A stretch of DNA of 62,655 nt. Source: Phyllobacterium sp. YR531. GTDB taxonomy: Bacteria > Pseudomonadota > Alphaproteobacteria > Rhizobiales > Rhizobiaceae. The position numbers were made by a program, and so were the translations under genes. The first letter of the stretch is position 1. The number at the start of each line of letters is the position of its first letter. Below are positions 50,901 to 59,429 of this stretch, piece after piece. The notes under the pieces were generated by a model, which was given only the letters and a program-made list of their open reading frames with translations, ran no database searches and was not told the origin of the DNA. Where the stretch lies: positions 1 to 62,655 of the forward strand of contig NZ_AKIZ01000024.1 in the NCBI RefSeq assembly GCF_000282595.1. The letters run 5' to 3'.

Positions 50901-51770
50901 GCATTTTCCAGGCCTTGGGCAGGTGTGAGCGCATTTGCATCGCCGGAGGAGTCTGGGTTCGAACAGCGCGTTACATTGGGTGATAGCGCCATCATGGGAG
51001 AATTGACGGAACCGTTGGCTGGTGGACCAAGCGGTCGCTGGCTTTACGATCAAGCGCTTACTGTCAAACTTTACGATGGTGAATTGAGCTCTGTAACGCA
51101 GGCCCAGGTTTTCAATGGCGCGAATACCGCACTTATTGGAACCGCCGACGGGGAATGGGAATTGCTGCAATTCCTTAATGCGGAAGAAGCCAGCAGTGAT
51201 GTTTGGCGGTTAACCGGACTTTTGCGCGGTCAATGCGGTACGGAACGTGAGGCGCTGCATCTGAAAAATGGCGGAGCGCCTTTCATTCTGCTGAATGAGG
51301 CCATCGCTCCAGCGGGCTTGAAGCCCCAGGAAGCCGGGCTTGAGTTAAGCTGGCGCATCGGTGCATCCGGTGAAGAGTTTTCCGATCAGTTCTATCGCAC
51401 GGAAAGGCATGACGGTGGACTAAGAGCCCTGCAACCATTGGCTCCGGTCCATATCCGCACGTCAATGCATGGCAATGGAGACATGGCAATCAGCTGGGTC
51501 AGGCGCGGACGCATAGATGCCGATAGCTGGCTTTCTGCGGAAATTCCGCTGGGCGAAGATCGCGAGGCCTATCAGGTAGATATCATTTTCGAAGAAAGGG
51601 TTGTGCGTTCTGTTGAGGTTACCGCGAGCGAATGGATGTACGGCATTTCAGAGCGGCAGAAGGACCTTGGCAATCCTGCAGCCGCATTTAACATCAACAT
51701 AGCCATGATTTCTGCCGCTATTGGGCGGGGCCACGAAACCAGCTGCAAATTATTTCCAGCATCTTTTTGA
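47919..51770 (+). CDS. GTA megatron / host-contact protein with TIM-barrel domain (RcGTA g15-like)
   Basis: 1283 residues. The N-terminus is hydrophobic (residues 1-45) and leads into the tip fold (PRVYGAARVSGTLIWGTRFEEKK). A glycoside-hydrolase-like TIM barrel occupies ~280-720 (DAFILGSELRGLTMVRG, YGADWSEYFGH, WLTELGCPAVDKGPN), and phage tail tip domains complete the C-terminal part. It contacts and penetrates the recipient cell surface. Full length and undisturbed. Confidence 0.94.
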   Translation: MATLVLTTAATAIFGSGTFTAAVATAAASVGGYLIDQALFGQKLEGPRMAAMRPMTAEEGAALPRVYGAARVSGTLIWGTRFEEKKTKKRQGGKGGQKVTEYSYFGNFAIAVAAGQISLIRRIWADGKEYDQTRATIRIYCGTENQLPDPLIEAKQGKGNAPAFRGTAYVVFERFPLDDFGNRIPQFQFEVVRAIGAVANGLKAVALIPGSTEFGLSPKLVTNERGKGQTDGLNRNCLRGHTDWQASMDELQGLCPSVEHVAIVVPWFAADLRAGHCKVRPGVMDRKQNNESEVWRAGGIGRSEAHLISRNEKGVVYGGTPSDESIIAAIQNAKARGLGVTVYPFIMLDIPSDNQLPDPYRAENQATHPWRGRITCHPAPYHAGSVNKTAVASSQIAEFLGKAKSADYQIRNGSILYQGKGNDWGYRRFILHLAYLSLCAGGVDAFILGSELRGLTMVRGAGNVFPFVDGLCSLTADVRNIVGPGCKLTYGADWSEYFGHHAQDGSGDVYFHLDALWAHPAIDAIGIDNYMPLSDWRDEDYGVPNPDGFPTPYDLPALKKHIAAGEGFDWYYGSPNDRTMRIRTPITDGSGKPWVYRYKDLASWWANAHYHRIGGVEQKLPTAWKPGAKKIWLTELGCPAVDKGPNQPNVFPDMKSSEGAFPYFSDQGRNDLAQNRYLRAHFAHWAEHAGTMLDKGRLYVWAWDTRPYPEFPLNRKLWSDGDNWSCGHWLNGRLSGVELDELIAAILHDHGISDFDTSGVDGFADGYILDEPTSARAAIEPLLAVYGTDAFESGKTLVFQSRNRTDLQTPIIEEFVELQDGGPLTWQLTEAMEQPERIELAYRDPMLDYQAAMAFAGRTDGKGTESIGVMAMLHSSQAKMLAEEWMQARRASRRSVTFEQPWRQAGLKVGDRIRVTDPRDPSLAGRYVITSIEDGATRRLEARAVPQHVRYPSQAELPAPADSDNLIRGRPYFHLVDLPMWPGIERANDQFRIAAFSRPWAGVSAFASPEESGFEQRVTLGDSAIMGELTEPLAGGPSGRWLYDQALTVKLYDGELSSVTQAQVFNGANTALIGTADGEWELLQFLNAEEASSDVWRLTGLLRGQCGTEREALHLKNGGAPFILLNEAIAPAGLKPQEAGLELSWRIGASGEEFSDQFYRTERHDGGLRALQPLAPVHIRTSMHGNGDMAISWVRRGRIDADSWLSAEIPLGEDREAYQVDIIFEERVVRSVEVTASEWMYGISERQKDLGNPAAAFNINIAMISAAIGRGHETSCKLFPASF

Positions 51771-51800
51771 TCAGACAATTTATCAGAAAAGGAATTTACA

Positions 51801-52019
51801 ATGACCAATGAAAAATCCTGGTTCGCTTCCAAGACCATCTGGGCATCAATTGCAACCATTGGCCTTTCTTGCTCCGGCTTCCTCAGCGGCACGCTGGAAA
51901 GCGTCGATCAGGCATCGATTTCGGAAACAATGATAGAGTTTTTGACTGCAATAAGTGGCGTCGTGGCGCTTTTTGGGCGGATTAGTGCGACAACGCTCAT
52001 TTCACGTAAAGAAATATGA
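51801..52019 (+). CDS. Small membrane protein after the GTA megatron (holin-like)
   Basis: 72 residues from ATG 51801 behind GGAA. Two hydrophobic stretches (TIWASIATIGLSCSGFL and FLTAISGVVALFGRISATTL) separated by a short acidic loop. Such proteins are common at the ends of phage and GTA clusters and may be holin-like. No endolysin other than the g14 peptidase is nearby. Function is inferred. Confidence 0.6.
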   Translation: MTNEKSWFASKTIWASIATIGLSCSGFLSGTLESVDQASISETMIEFLTAISGVVALFGRISATTLISRKEI

Positions 52020-52108
52020 TGTTAAAAGGCGTGAACCTGTGGCAATTGTAGCTGCGGGACACCAACTGTTCATTCATCGTTCAGACAGCAATCGATAATA
52101 ATGACAAC

Positions 52109-52363
52109 ATGATGAAACACTTACTCTTCTCCTTGCCCCTAGCGGGTTTGATCTCGGGCGCCGGCGTCGTCTTCGCCGGTCCTGCTTTGGCTGCGGATTG
52201 CTCGGCGGTGGGGCAGCAGGTAGCGGACTCGCAGGGTGGCACCCTGGCGCGTGCAACATCTGTTGTTCAGAACGGCAAAGAGGTCTGCGTGGTTGTCGTT
52301 CTTGTTCCCGGCAAGGATGGGGAGCGCCCGCGGCGTGTAGAGGTTGCCGTACCGGCAAACTGA
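52109..52363 (+). CDS. feuN: Small periplasmic protein upstream of feuP (FeuN-like)
   Basis: 84 residues with a signal peptide ending ALA-A, then a small domain with two cysteines (DCSAVG, VCVVVV). In Sinorhizobium a periplasmic protein of this size, FeuN, is encoded directly before feuP and restrains the FeuQ kinase. The match here rests on position, size and export. It lies 28 bases before feuP. Confidence 0.7.
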   Translation: MMKHLLFSLPLAGLISGAGVVFAGPALAADCSAVGQQVADSQGGTLARATSVVQNGKEVCVVVVLVPGKDGERPRRVEVAVPAN

Positions 52364-52391
52364 ACTTAGAAGCCCGCAAGGAAAGTCCTGC

Positions 52392-53063
52392 ATGAGAATA
52401 CTTGTCGTCGAGGATGATCGCGACCTTAACCGTCAGCTCGTTGATGCGCTGACGGAGGCTGGTTATGTCGTCGACAAGGCATTCGACGGCGAAGAGGGTC
52501 ATTTCCTTGGCGATACGGAGCCATATGATGCCGTTATTCTGGATATAGGCCTGCCGCAAATGGATGGGTTGACCGTACTGGAAAAATGGCGCCGTGACGC
52601 GCGTATCATGCCTGTGCTGCTGTTGACTGCCCGCGATCGCTGGAGCGACAAGGTTGCCGGCATTGATGCAGGCGCAGATGACTATGTTGCCAAGCCATTC
52701 CACATCGAGGAAGTTCTTGCGCGTCTGCGGGCACTTATCCGCCGCGCCGCCGGACATGCTTCATCTGAAATTTCCTGCGGTCCGCTGCGTCTGGATACCA
52801 AGACCTCCAAGGCGACAGTCAACGGAACCACACTGAAACTCACATCCCACGAATTCCGGCTTTTGTCCTATCTGATGCACCACATGGATGAAGTCGTATC
52901 GCGCACTGAACTGGTGGAACATCTTTACGATCAGGATTTCGATCGCGACTCAAACACGATTGAAGTGTTTGTCGGGCGGTTGCGCAAGAAAATGGGTATG
53001 GATCTGATCGAAACCATTCGCGGCATGGGTTATCGTATCAAGTCGCAAGACAGCAAGGCTTAG
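52392..53063 (+). CDS. feuP: Response regulator FeuP (OmpR type)
   Basis: 223 residues from ATG 52392. The receiver has acidic residues in VVEDDRD, the phosphoacceptor D in AVILDIGLP and K in VAKPFH. The C-terminal OmpR winged helix has HEFRLLSYL and FVGRLRKKMG. FeuP controls envelope and osmotic adaptation genes in rhizobia and Brucella. It is followed by its kinase after 21 bases. Confidence 0.92.
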   Translation: MRILVVEDDRDLNRQLVDALTEAGYVVDKAFDGEEGHFLGDTEPYDAVILDIGLPQMDGLTVLEKWRRDARIMPVLLLTARDRWSDKVAGIDAGADDYVAKPFHIEEVLARLRALIRRAAGHASSEISCGPLRLDTKTSKATVNGTTLKLTSHEFRLLSYLMHHMDEVVSRTELVEHLYDQDFDRDSNTIEVFVGRLRKKMGMDLIETIRGMGYRIKSQDSKA

Positions 53064-53084
53064 GCCTTTAAATAAGGGCAATGC

Positions 53085-54470
53085 GTGGCAATCCGGTTGA
53101 GAAATTATCTCCCAAGCTTGCGATCCCTTTCGTTACGGGTCATCACGCTCTCGACTCTTTGGACGATTATCTCTTTCATCGCCATTGCCACGATCATATC
53201 AACGCTCTACGGCGAAGCGCGCCTGAAGAGCTTCGAACAATTGCTTTCAGCCCACCTTTTCAGCGTTATTGCTTCTGTCAGTGTTAATGACGGGACATTG
53301 GCGGGGAGGCCTGATCCCGGCGAAGTGCGATATTCGAGCCCGCTTTCAGGTTGGTACTGGTCGGTAGAGCCTGCGGCTGACAATCTGAAAGGATCGTTAC
53401 GTTCTGTTTCTCTCGGAGAACGCAATATCGATTCGCCTTCCACTTTGAATGTTCCCTTCGATACATCGTTCCAGCGTCGCTATTCGGAGGATGGACCTAA
53501 CGGTCAGCAGTTGTCGGTCGTCGAAACTGAAGTGGTCCTTGATGCGGAAAATCGCGTAGCCCGCTTCAGGGTAATGGGAAATTTGAGCGAGGTTGAAGGT
53601 GAGATCGCCGATTTCCGTTACACGCTTTACTTTTATCTCGGTATTTTTGGACTTGGCGGAACGCTGATCAACGCCGCTGTCATTCTGTTCGGTCTGCGCC
53701 CGCTTGATCGCGTACGCCGCTCTCTTGGCGATATCCGGGAAGGCAAAGTTACGCGGCTTGACGAAGACCTGCCCAATGAGATCGCCCCGCTGGCCCGTGA
53801 GATGAATGCGCTCATCGATAATAACCGTCGCATCATGGACCGCTCCCGCACGCAGGTTGGCAATCTCGCGCATTCGCTCAAGACGCCGCTATCCGTTCTT
53901 GTCAATGAGAGTCGGGCAATTGGTGGGACGGAGGGCCGTATTATTGCCGAACAGAGCGCGGCGATGCAGGTTCAGGTTCAGCACTATTTGCAGCGCGCAC
54001 GGGTAGCAGCCCAGCGTGACAGCGTTGTATTTCGTGCACCTGTCACCCCCATACTGGAAAGGCTGGTGCGTGTGACCGCAAAGCTCAATCCTGGTATGGA
54101 TGTCCAGTTCAATAATTACATGGATGACGCGATCTTCGCCGGTGAACAGGAAGATCTTGAGGAAATCGTCGGTAATCTGCTGGAAAACGCTGGAAAATGG
54201 GGCCGCGCGATCATCAGGCTGACCCTTGCCCGCGTGGATAGCGGGTTTGAGATTAGCGTTGACGATGACGGACCGGGCCTTGCCGCCGATCAGATTCAGG
54301 ATGCGCTGGCTCGTGGTAAAAGGCTGGACGAGACCAAACCGGGTACCGGGTTGGGCCTGTCGATTGTCAATGATACCGTTCGGGAATATGGCGGAACCTT
54401 ACGGCTCGAACGCAGTTCTGCACTTGGCGGATTGAGCGCCAGACTGATTTTGCCTGTCGCTGCCAGCTGA
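53085..54470 (+). CDS. feuQ: Sensor histidine kinase FeuQ
   Basis: 461 residues from GTG 53085. Two transmembrane helices (about 19-41 and 182-205) enclose a ~140-residue periplasmic sensor, and HAMP-like sequence follows (RPLDRVRRSLGDIREGK). The phosphohistidine is in GNLAHSLKTPL, and the ATPase has NLLENAGKWG and GTGLGLSIV. The periplasmic domain is where FeuN would act. Partner of FeuP. Confidence 0.92.
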   Translation: MAIRLRNYLPSLRSLSLRVITLSTLWTIISFIAIATIISTLYGEARLKSFEQLLSAHLFSVIASVSVNDGTLAGRPDPGEVRYSSPLSGWYWSVEPAADNLKGSLRSVSLGERNIDSPSTLNVPFDTSFQRRYSEDGPNGQQLSVVETEVVLDAENRVARFRVMGNLSEVEGEIADFRYTLYFYLGIFGLGGTLINAAVILFGLRPLDRVRRSLGDIREGKVTRLDEDLPNEIAPLAREMNALIDNNRRIMDRSRTQVGNLAHSLKTPLSVLVNESRAIGGTEGRIIAEQSAAMQVQVQHYLQRARVAAQRDSVVFRAPVTPILERLVRVTAKLNPGMDVQFNNYMDDAIFAGEQEDLEEIVGNLLENAGKWGRAIIRLTLARVDSGFEISVDDDGPGLAADQIQDALARGKRLDETKPGTGLGLSIVNDTVREYGGTLRLERSSALGGLSARLILPVAAS

Positions 54471-54542
54471 ATCCAGCTTGCAAGCGACCGTCCAATCGGG
54501 CCATAAAGGCCTGTAACATTTATATTTGAAAACGAGCCTGTG

Positions 54543-54968
54543 ATGAAGTTCCAAATTGCCATTCCTCTTCTCGCCGTCATTGCGCTGGCTGGTTGTACAA
54601 CGACATCCGGCGGTAAAACCGATGGCGGGACATTGAGCAGATGGACCGGCGGATCGAAGCAGCCTGCAAAGACAAGCGTGCTTGCAGCCCTTGGCAATGG
54701 TCTTGTCGGGAATGCTTCGCTTGAGCCTGATGACCGCAAGCGAGCACTCCAGGCCGAGTATCAGGCACTTGAATATTCTCCTGCCGGTAAAGTCGTTGAG
54801 TGGAAGAACAATGGTAGCCGCTCCGGCGAGGTTGTTGCAGCGCAACCTTATCAGGTCGGTTCGCAGAATTGCCGCCAATACACGCACACCATTCGGATTG
54901 ATGGCACGCCCCAATCCGCACGTGGCACCGCATGCCGAAATGACGATGGCAGCTGGACTCCTTTATGA
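54543..54968 (+). CDS. Lipoprotein of the RT0821/17-kDa surface antigen type
   Basis: 141 residues from ATG 54543; GTG 54540 is an alternative. Lipobox LAGC with a cysteine near residue 18. The mature part has the family C-terminus (RQYTHTIRIDGTPQSARGTA, CRNDDGSW). Probably anchored in the outer membrane. It lies between feuQ and ccmI. Confidence 0.8.
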   Translation: MKFQIAIPLLAVIALAGCTTTSGGKTDGGTLSRWTGGSKQPAKTSVLAALGNGLVGNASLEPDDRKRALQAEYQALEYSPAGKVVEWKNNGSRSGEVVAAQPYQVGSQNCRQYTHTIRIDGTPQSARGTACRNDDGSWTPL

Positions 54969-55052
54969 GTGCCAGCAGCGATATTTGCGGCGAATTGCCC
55001 TATCAATAAATTGCGTTTGGATTTTGGATAAGCGAGAGTCTATGTCTCACGC

Positions 55053-56213
55053 ATGATTTTCTGGATTTCCGCCGCATTCCTGACCGTTGTCGCAACGCTG
55101 CTGGTGCTTTTGCCGCTGACGCGGCGTACGAAAGCATCGTTGTCAGACAACCAGCATGACGTTGAGGTCTATCGCGACCAGTTGCGAGAGCTGGAGGCTG
55201 ACGAACAGCGTGGTCTCATCGATCCTGTTGCAGGTGAACAGGCGCGGGCCGAAATCGGACGTCGACTGTTGAAATCGGCAAAGGCCGCCGCCGTGGACGA
55301 GCAGATTGTTCGCCCGGTAAAAAGCGCGACGCGCGAATGGATGACGCTCATCACGGTCATCGCAATTCCCCTCATTTCATGGGCTCTGTATGCGAGTATT
55401 GGCAACCCGGATTTGCCAGGTCAGCCGCTGGCGGAAAGACTGGCGCGTCCAGCCGAGCAAAGCACACCTGAGGAATTGGTGGCGCGCGCTGAAGCGCATT
55501 TGACGCTTAATCCGGATGATGGTCAGGGCTGGGAAGTGCTCGCGCCAATCTATCTGCGTATGAACCGGCCCGCAAATGCCGTGACTGCATATCAGAACGC
55601 GATACGCCTAAATGGTGATAGTGCGGCGCGGCAACTCGGTCTGGGACAGGCTTTGGTGGCAGAGGCGGGCGGCAAGATCACCCCGCGCGCCGAAGAGGTG
55701 TTCAAAAACGCATTGGCGCTTGATCCCAAAGACATGCGCCCGCAATTTTATATCATTGATGGCTGGATGCAGCAGGGTCGGCTGACTGAGGCACGCGATC
55801 TTATCCGCAAACTGCTGGTCGAAGCGCCGCTGGATGTGCCGTGGCGTGATCAGGCGCAAGCTGCACTGACAAAACTTGATACCGAGATAAATGGCGATGC
55901 GCCTGATGTCAGCGATGTTGACAAGGGCAGCCCGGATCCTGAGCAAGTGCAGGCAATGATGGATGCTGACAGCGAAAGCCGCGCTTCCATGATCGAAGGC
56001 ATGGTTGCCAGCCTCGCATCAAAACTTGAAAAATCTCCCGATGATGTTGAAGGCTGGGAACGGCTGGTCCGATCCTATGTGGTTCTCAACCGCCCCAATG
56101 ATGCCATCGAAGCGCTGGATCGTGCAAAAAAGGTACTAAGCGCCGAGAAGATGGCGCAGCTTGATGCTGTCGCCGATGATCTTGGGTTAGCTTACGAGCC
56201 GGAGAAGGATTGA
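55053..56213 (+). CDS. ccmI: Cytochrome c maturation protein CcmI (CycH)
   Basis: 386 residues. Two transmembrane helices (residues 1-22 and ~97-115) flank a cytoplasmic region with the family motif [19 protein letters not shown] periplasmic TPR region follows ([20 protein letters not shown]). It holds apocytochrome for heme ligation. First gene of ccmIEFH; its stop overlaps ccmE (TGATG). Confidence 0.93.
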   Translation: MIFWISAAFLTVVATLLVLLPLTRRTKASLSDNQHDVEVYRDQLRELEADEQRGLIDPVAGEQARAEIGRRLLKSAKAAAVDEQIVRPVKSATREWMTLITVIAIPLISWALYASIGNPDLPGQPLAERLARPAEQSTPEELVARAEAHLTLNPDDGQGWEVLAPIYLRMNRPANAVTAYQNAIRLNGDSAARQLGLGQALVAEAGGKITPRAEEVFKNALALDPKDMRPQFYIIDGWMQQGRLTEARDLIRKLLVEAPLDVPWRDQAQAALTKLDTEINGDAPDVSDVDKGSPDPEQVQAMMDADSESRASMIEGMVASLASKLEKSPDDVEGWERLVRSYVVLNRPNDAIEALDRAKKVLSAEKMAQLDAVADDLGLAYEPEKD

Positions 56214-56659
56214 TGACGCGCAAGCAAAAGCGGCTTTCGGTGATAGCTGGTGGTTTGGCTGTGCTGGGGCTTGCCGCTGCGCTGGTCCTGTTTGCCTTGC
56301 AACAGAAGATCGCATTCTTCCGCATGCCTTCCGATATTCAGGCTTCTGATATCCAGTCACAATCACGCTTTCGCCTGGGTGGGCTGGTGGAAAAAGGCAC
56401 AGTCGTGCGCGGCGAGGGAACCAAAATCAGCTTTTCCGTAACAGACAAGATCAAAAGCGTTCCAGTCACCTATGAAGGCATCTTGCCGGATCTTTTCCGT
56501 GAAGATCAGGGTGTAGTCATTGAAGGCAGTTTCTCGCCGGGTGGTGCATTTGTTGCCGATAGCGTGCTGGCGAAACATGATGAAAACTATATGCCGAAGG
56601 AAGTTGCCGATAGCCTGAAAGCAAAGGGCATCTGGCAGGAGGAGAGCAAGAAGCCATGA
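56213..56659 (+). CDS. ccmE: Heme chaperone CcmE (CycJ)
   Basis: 148 residues from ATG 56213. An N-terminal membrane anchor precedes an OB-fold with the heme-binding histidine and tyrosine in KHDENYMP. It carries heme from CcmC to CcmF/H. Overlaps ccmF by four bases. Confidence 0.96.
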   Translation: MTRKQKRLSVIAGGLAVLGLAAALVLFALQQKIAFFRMPSDIQASDIQSQSRFRLGGLVEKGTVVRGEGTKISFSVTDKIKSVPVTYEGILPDLFREDQGVVIEGSFSPGGAFVADSVLAKHDENYMPKEVADSLKAKGIWQEESKKP

Positions 56660-58650
56660 TTGTCGAGCTTGGACATTTTGCGCTGATACTCGCTCTTGCC
56701 TTATCCATTGTACAATCCGTGCTTCCGGTTCTGGGTGCCCGGCGCAATGATGACAAGATGATGGCTGTGGGCGTGCCTGCTGCCTTTACTGTTCTCGCGC
56801 TGGTCGCGATTTCCTTTGCTGCCCTGACAAGCGCCAATGTACTTTCCGATTTTTCGGTCCAGAACGTCTTCGAAAACTCGCATTCACAAAAGCCGCTGCT
56901 TTATAAGTTCACTGGCGTATGGGGCAATCACGAAGGCTCAATGCTGCTATGGGTGCTGATCCTCAGCTTTTTCACGGCGCTGGTTGCCTTCTTCGGCAAT
57001 AATCTGCCGCCGTCGCTCAAAGCCAATGTGCTTGGCGTTCAGGCGTGGATAGGTACAGCTTTCCTTACTTTTATCGTCGCCACGTCAAATCCCTTCGCAC
57101 GTCTCAATCCAGCGCCAGTCGAAGGCCGCGACCTCAATCCGATCCTGCAGGATATCGGTCTCGCCATTCATCCGCCCTTGCTTTATCTCGGATATGTCGG
57201 CTTTTCCGTCTGCTTCTCCTTCGCTGTAGCTGCTCTAATCGATGGCCGTATTGACGCGGCTTGGGCGCGCTGGGTTCGTCCATGGACGCTTGTCGCCTGG
57301 GTGTTCCTCACCGGCGGTATCGCCATGGGTTCCTACTGGGCCTATTACGAACTCGGCTGGGGCGGCTGGTGGTTCTGGGACCCTGTCGAAAACGCATCCT
57401 TCATGCCATGGCTGGCAGGTACCGCATTGCTGCACTCAGCGCTGGTGATGGAAAAACGCTCTGCGCTGAAAATCTGGACCGTTCTGCTCGCGATCCTCAC
57501 CTTTTCGCTCTCGCTATTGGGCACGTTCCTTGTTCGCTCTGGCGTACTGACTTCGGTACATACCTTCGCCACTGATCCCGGCCGCGGTCTGTTCATCCTT
57601 GCCATTCTGGTGATTTTCATTGGCGGTTCGCTGGCGCTCTTTGCATGGCGTGCCCAAAACCTCGCCCCCGGCGGTCTGTTTCAGCCGATTTCGCGCGAAG
57701 GTGCGCTGGTTTTCAACAATCTGTTCCTGACGACTGCTACGGCAACTGTTTTGATCGGAACACTGTATCCGCTGGTGCTCGAATTCCTGACCGGCGAGAA
57801 AATCTCTGTTGGTGCGCCGTTCTTCAATCTCACCTTTGGTCCACTGATGATCCCGCTTCTGGCGGCGGTGCCTTTCGGCCCGCTGATGGCATGGAAGCGC
57901 GGTGATCTTCTGGCTGTTGCACAACGCCTGATGACAGCATTTTTCATTGCGCTGCTTGTTGTGGCTGCCGTACTTTACCAGACATCGGCTTCCGGCGTGC
58001 TTGCCGCTTTCGGCATCGGTCTTGCCGTCTGGCTCATGCTGGGTGCGCTGACCGATCTCGCCCTCAAGGCAGGTATTGGTAAAGCCGGCATAAGCGTGGC
58101 ATTCCAGCGCCTCATGGGCCTGCCCCGTTCGGTTTTCGGCACGGCGTTTGCCCATTTCGGCCTTGGTATTACCTTGCTCGGCATTGTAGCAACAACCACA
58201 TTTGCCACAGAAAGCGTGCTTGTCATGAAGCCGGGCGAGAGCATCCGGGCAGGCGGCTATACCCTGCGCTTCGACGACATCAAACCGTTCAAAGGCTCGA
58301 ATTTCACCGAAGAGCAGGGTAACTTCACCGTCATGACCGATGAGGGGGAAGCTGTCGTGGGCCTGATGGCGGCCAAGCGCTTTTTCCCCGTGCGTAACAT
58401 GCAGACGACAGAGGCTGGCATTCGAACCTTCACCTTCAGCCAGCTCTACGTTGCTCTTGGTGATGCCGCGCCCGATGGTGGTATTGTCGTTCGCATCTGG
58501 TGGAAGCCGCTGGTTACGCTTATCTGGCTCGGAACTGTTTTCATGATGGCCGGGGGCTGTCTCTCCCTGCTTGACCGGCGCTTGCGTATTGGCGCTCCTG
58601 CCAAAGGCAAGACAGCACGCGCGACAGCTAAAGCGAGGGTAGCGGCATGA
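56656..58650 (+). CDS. ccmF: Cytochrome c heme lyase subunit CcmF (CycK)
   Basis: 664 residues with about 14 to 15 transmembrane helices. The heme-handling WWD motif is [18 protein letters not shown], and conserved histidines are in NHEGSMLLW and ALLHSALV. It performs heme ligation to apocytochromes such as those encoded at the left end. Overlaps ccmH by four bases. Confidence 0.96.
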   Translation: MIVELGHFALILALALSIVQSVLPVLGARRNDDKMMAVGVPAAFTVLALVAISFAALTSANVLSDFSVQNVFENSHSQKPLLYKFTGVWGNHEGSMLLWVLILSFFTALVAFFGNNLPPSLKANVLGVQAWIGTAFLTFIVATSNPFARLNPAPVEGRDLNPILQDIGLAIHPPLLYLGYVGFSVCFSFAVAALIDGRIDAAWARWVRPWTLVAWVFLTGGIAMGSYWAYYELGWGGWWFWDPVENASFMPWLAGTALLHSALVMEKRSALKIWTVLLAILTFSLSLLGTFLVRSGVLTSVHTFATDPGRGLFILAILVIFIGGSLALFAWRAQNLAPGGLFQPISREGALVFNNLFLTTATATVLIGTLYPLVLEFLTGEKISVGAPFFNLTFGPLMIPLLAAVPFGPLMAWKRGDLLAVAQRLMTAFFIALLVVAAVLYQTSASGVLAAFGIGLAVWLMLGALTDLALKAGIGKAGISVAFQRLMGLPRSVFGTAFAHFGLGITLLGIVATTTFATESVLVMKPGESIRAGGYTLRFDDIKPFKGSNFTEEQGNFTVMTDEGEAVVGLMAAKRFFPVRNMQTTEAGIRTFTFSQLYVALGDAAPDGGIVVRIWWKPLVTLIWLGTVFMMAGGCLSLLDRRLRIGAPAKGKTARATAKARVAA

Positions 58651-59123
58651 GGCTCGCCCGCACCGCAATGGCTGCCTTGCTTTGCCTGTTGGTTTGTATC
58701 GGCAGTGCCTTTGCGCTTTCGCCCGATGAAATGCTCACCAATCCTGTTCTGGAAAAACGCGCGCGCATCATCTCGGCAGAGGTGCGCTGCATGGTCTGCC
58801 AGAATGAATCGATTGACGATTCAAATGCTGACCTTGCCCGCGATTTGCGGGTGCTTGTGCGCGAGCGTCTTGTTGCCGGTGATACGGACAGCCAGGTGCT
58901 GGATTTTCTGGTCGCGCGTTATGGCGAATTTGTTTTGCTCAAGCCCAGACTGCAACTCAGCACACTTATCCTATGGGGCTTCCCGATAGGCGCTTTGATG
59001 GCCGGCGCCATTGCAATAGCCGTGTCGATCCGTCGTCGTTCCACTGCTTCAATCGAGTCGGAGCCACTCTCTTCCAGTGAAAAGCAGCAGCTGAAAAAGC
59101 TCATTGGAACGATCGAAAAATAA
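58647..59123 (+). CDS. ccmH: Cytochrome c maturation thiol protein CcmH (CycL)
   Basis: 158 residues. A signal peptide ends at AFA-L, the redox motif is RCMVCQN, and one C-terminal transmembrane helix follows (LSTLILWGFPIGALMAGAIA). It reduces the apocytochrome CxxCH cysteines. Last gene of the operon. Confidence 0.95.
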   Translation: MRLARTAMAALLCLLVCIGSAFALSPDEMLTNPVLEKRARIISAEVRCMVCQNESIDDSNADLARDLRVLVRERLVAGDTDSQVLDFLVARYGEFVLLKPRLQLSTLILWGFPIGALMAGAIAIAVSIRRRSTASIESEPLSSSEKQQLKKLIGTIEK

Positions 59124-59141
59124 ACAAAAGCGGAAAAACTT

Positions 59142-59176
59142 TATACTTTAGTATGAGTATATTATACTAAGGTATA
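59142..59176. promoter_or_regulatory. 13 bp inverted repeat after ccmH
   Basis: TATACTTTAGTAT (59142-59154) and ATACTAAGGTATA (59164-59176) match at 12 of 13 positions around a 9-base spacer. All A/T-rich, so more like a protein binding site than a strong RNA hairpin. It lies about 250 bases before the adhesin start. Confidence 0.45.
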
Positions 59177-59185
59177 ATATAAATC

Positions 59186-59223
59186 TTCGTATAAATGAAA
59201 ATTTACACGAAGAAAGATTATTT
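59186..59223 (+). terminator. Terminator-like hairpin of the ccm operon
   Basis: TTCGTATAAAT (59186-59196), loop GAAA, ATTTACACGAA (59201-59211; 10 of 11 pairs), followed after GAAAGA by TTATTTTT. The stem is AT-rich and the T-run slightly displaced, so strength is uncertain. Confidence 0.5.
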
Positions 59224-59429
59224 TTACTGTTGTTTTTTTCAATTTACACCGCTATGAAACGATCCATTGACGGCGGTAGTGATTTAGTTCCGGCACGGCG
59301 CATTAGCCTTTCCAAGTAGAAAATCCCGCATTTGTCTTTTGTTTGATTAAACACAGTAAGAAATTTCTGTGAACGCATCTTTGTAAGTATTTTTTGACAT
59401 TCACTTCTTCAAGTTTTGTAAAATTAATA

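Larger units (their letters stand above)
59124..59429 (+). other. AT-rich region between ccmH and the autotransporter
   Basis: 306 bases with no convincing gene. It contains an imperfect 13 bp inverted repeat (59142-59154 with 59164-59176) and a terminator-like hairpin (59186-59211). The remaining sequence to 59429 should hold the autotransporter promoter. It is strongly AT-rich with T-runs. Confidence 0.5.

Noticed and set aside
31979-52019. Reading the cluster as a temperate prophage
   Set aside because: No integrase, excisionase, repressor, replication gene or attachment repeats are seen; gene order and families are those of RcGTA-type gene transfer agents.
57514-58668. A 384-codon open frame antisense to ccmF
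   Set aside because: ccmF on the other strand has all family motifs and operon overlaps; the antisense frame has no domain sense and is explained by GC-rich codon bias.
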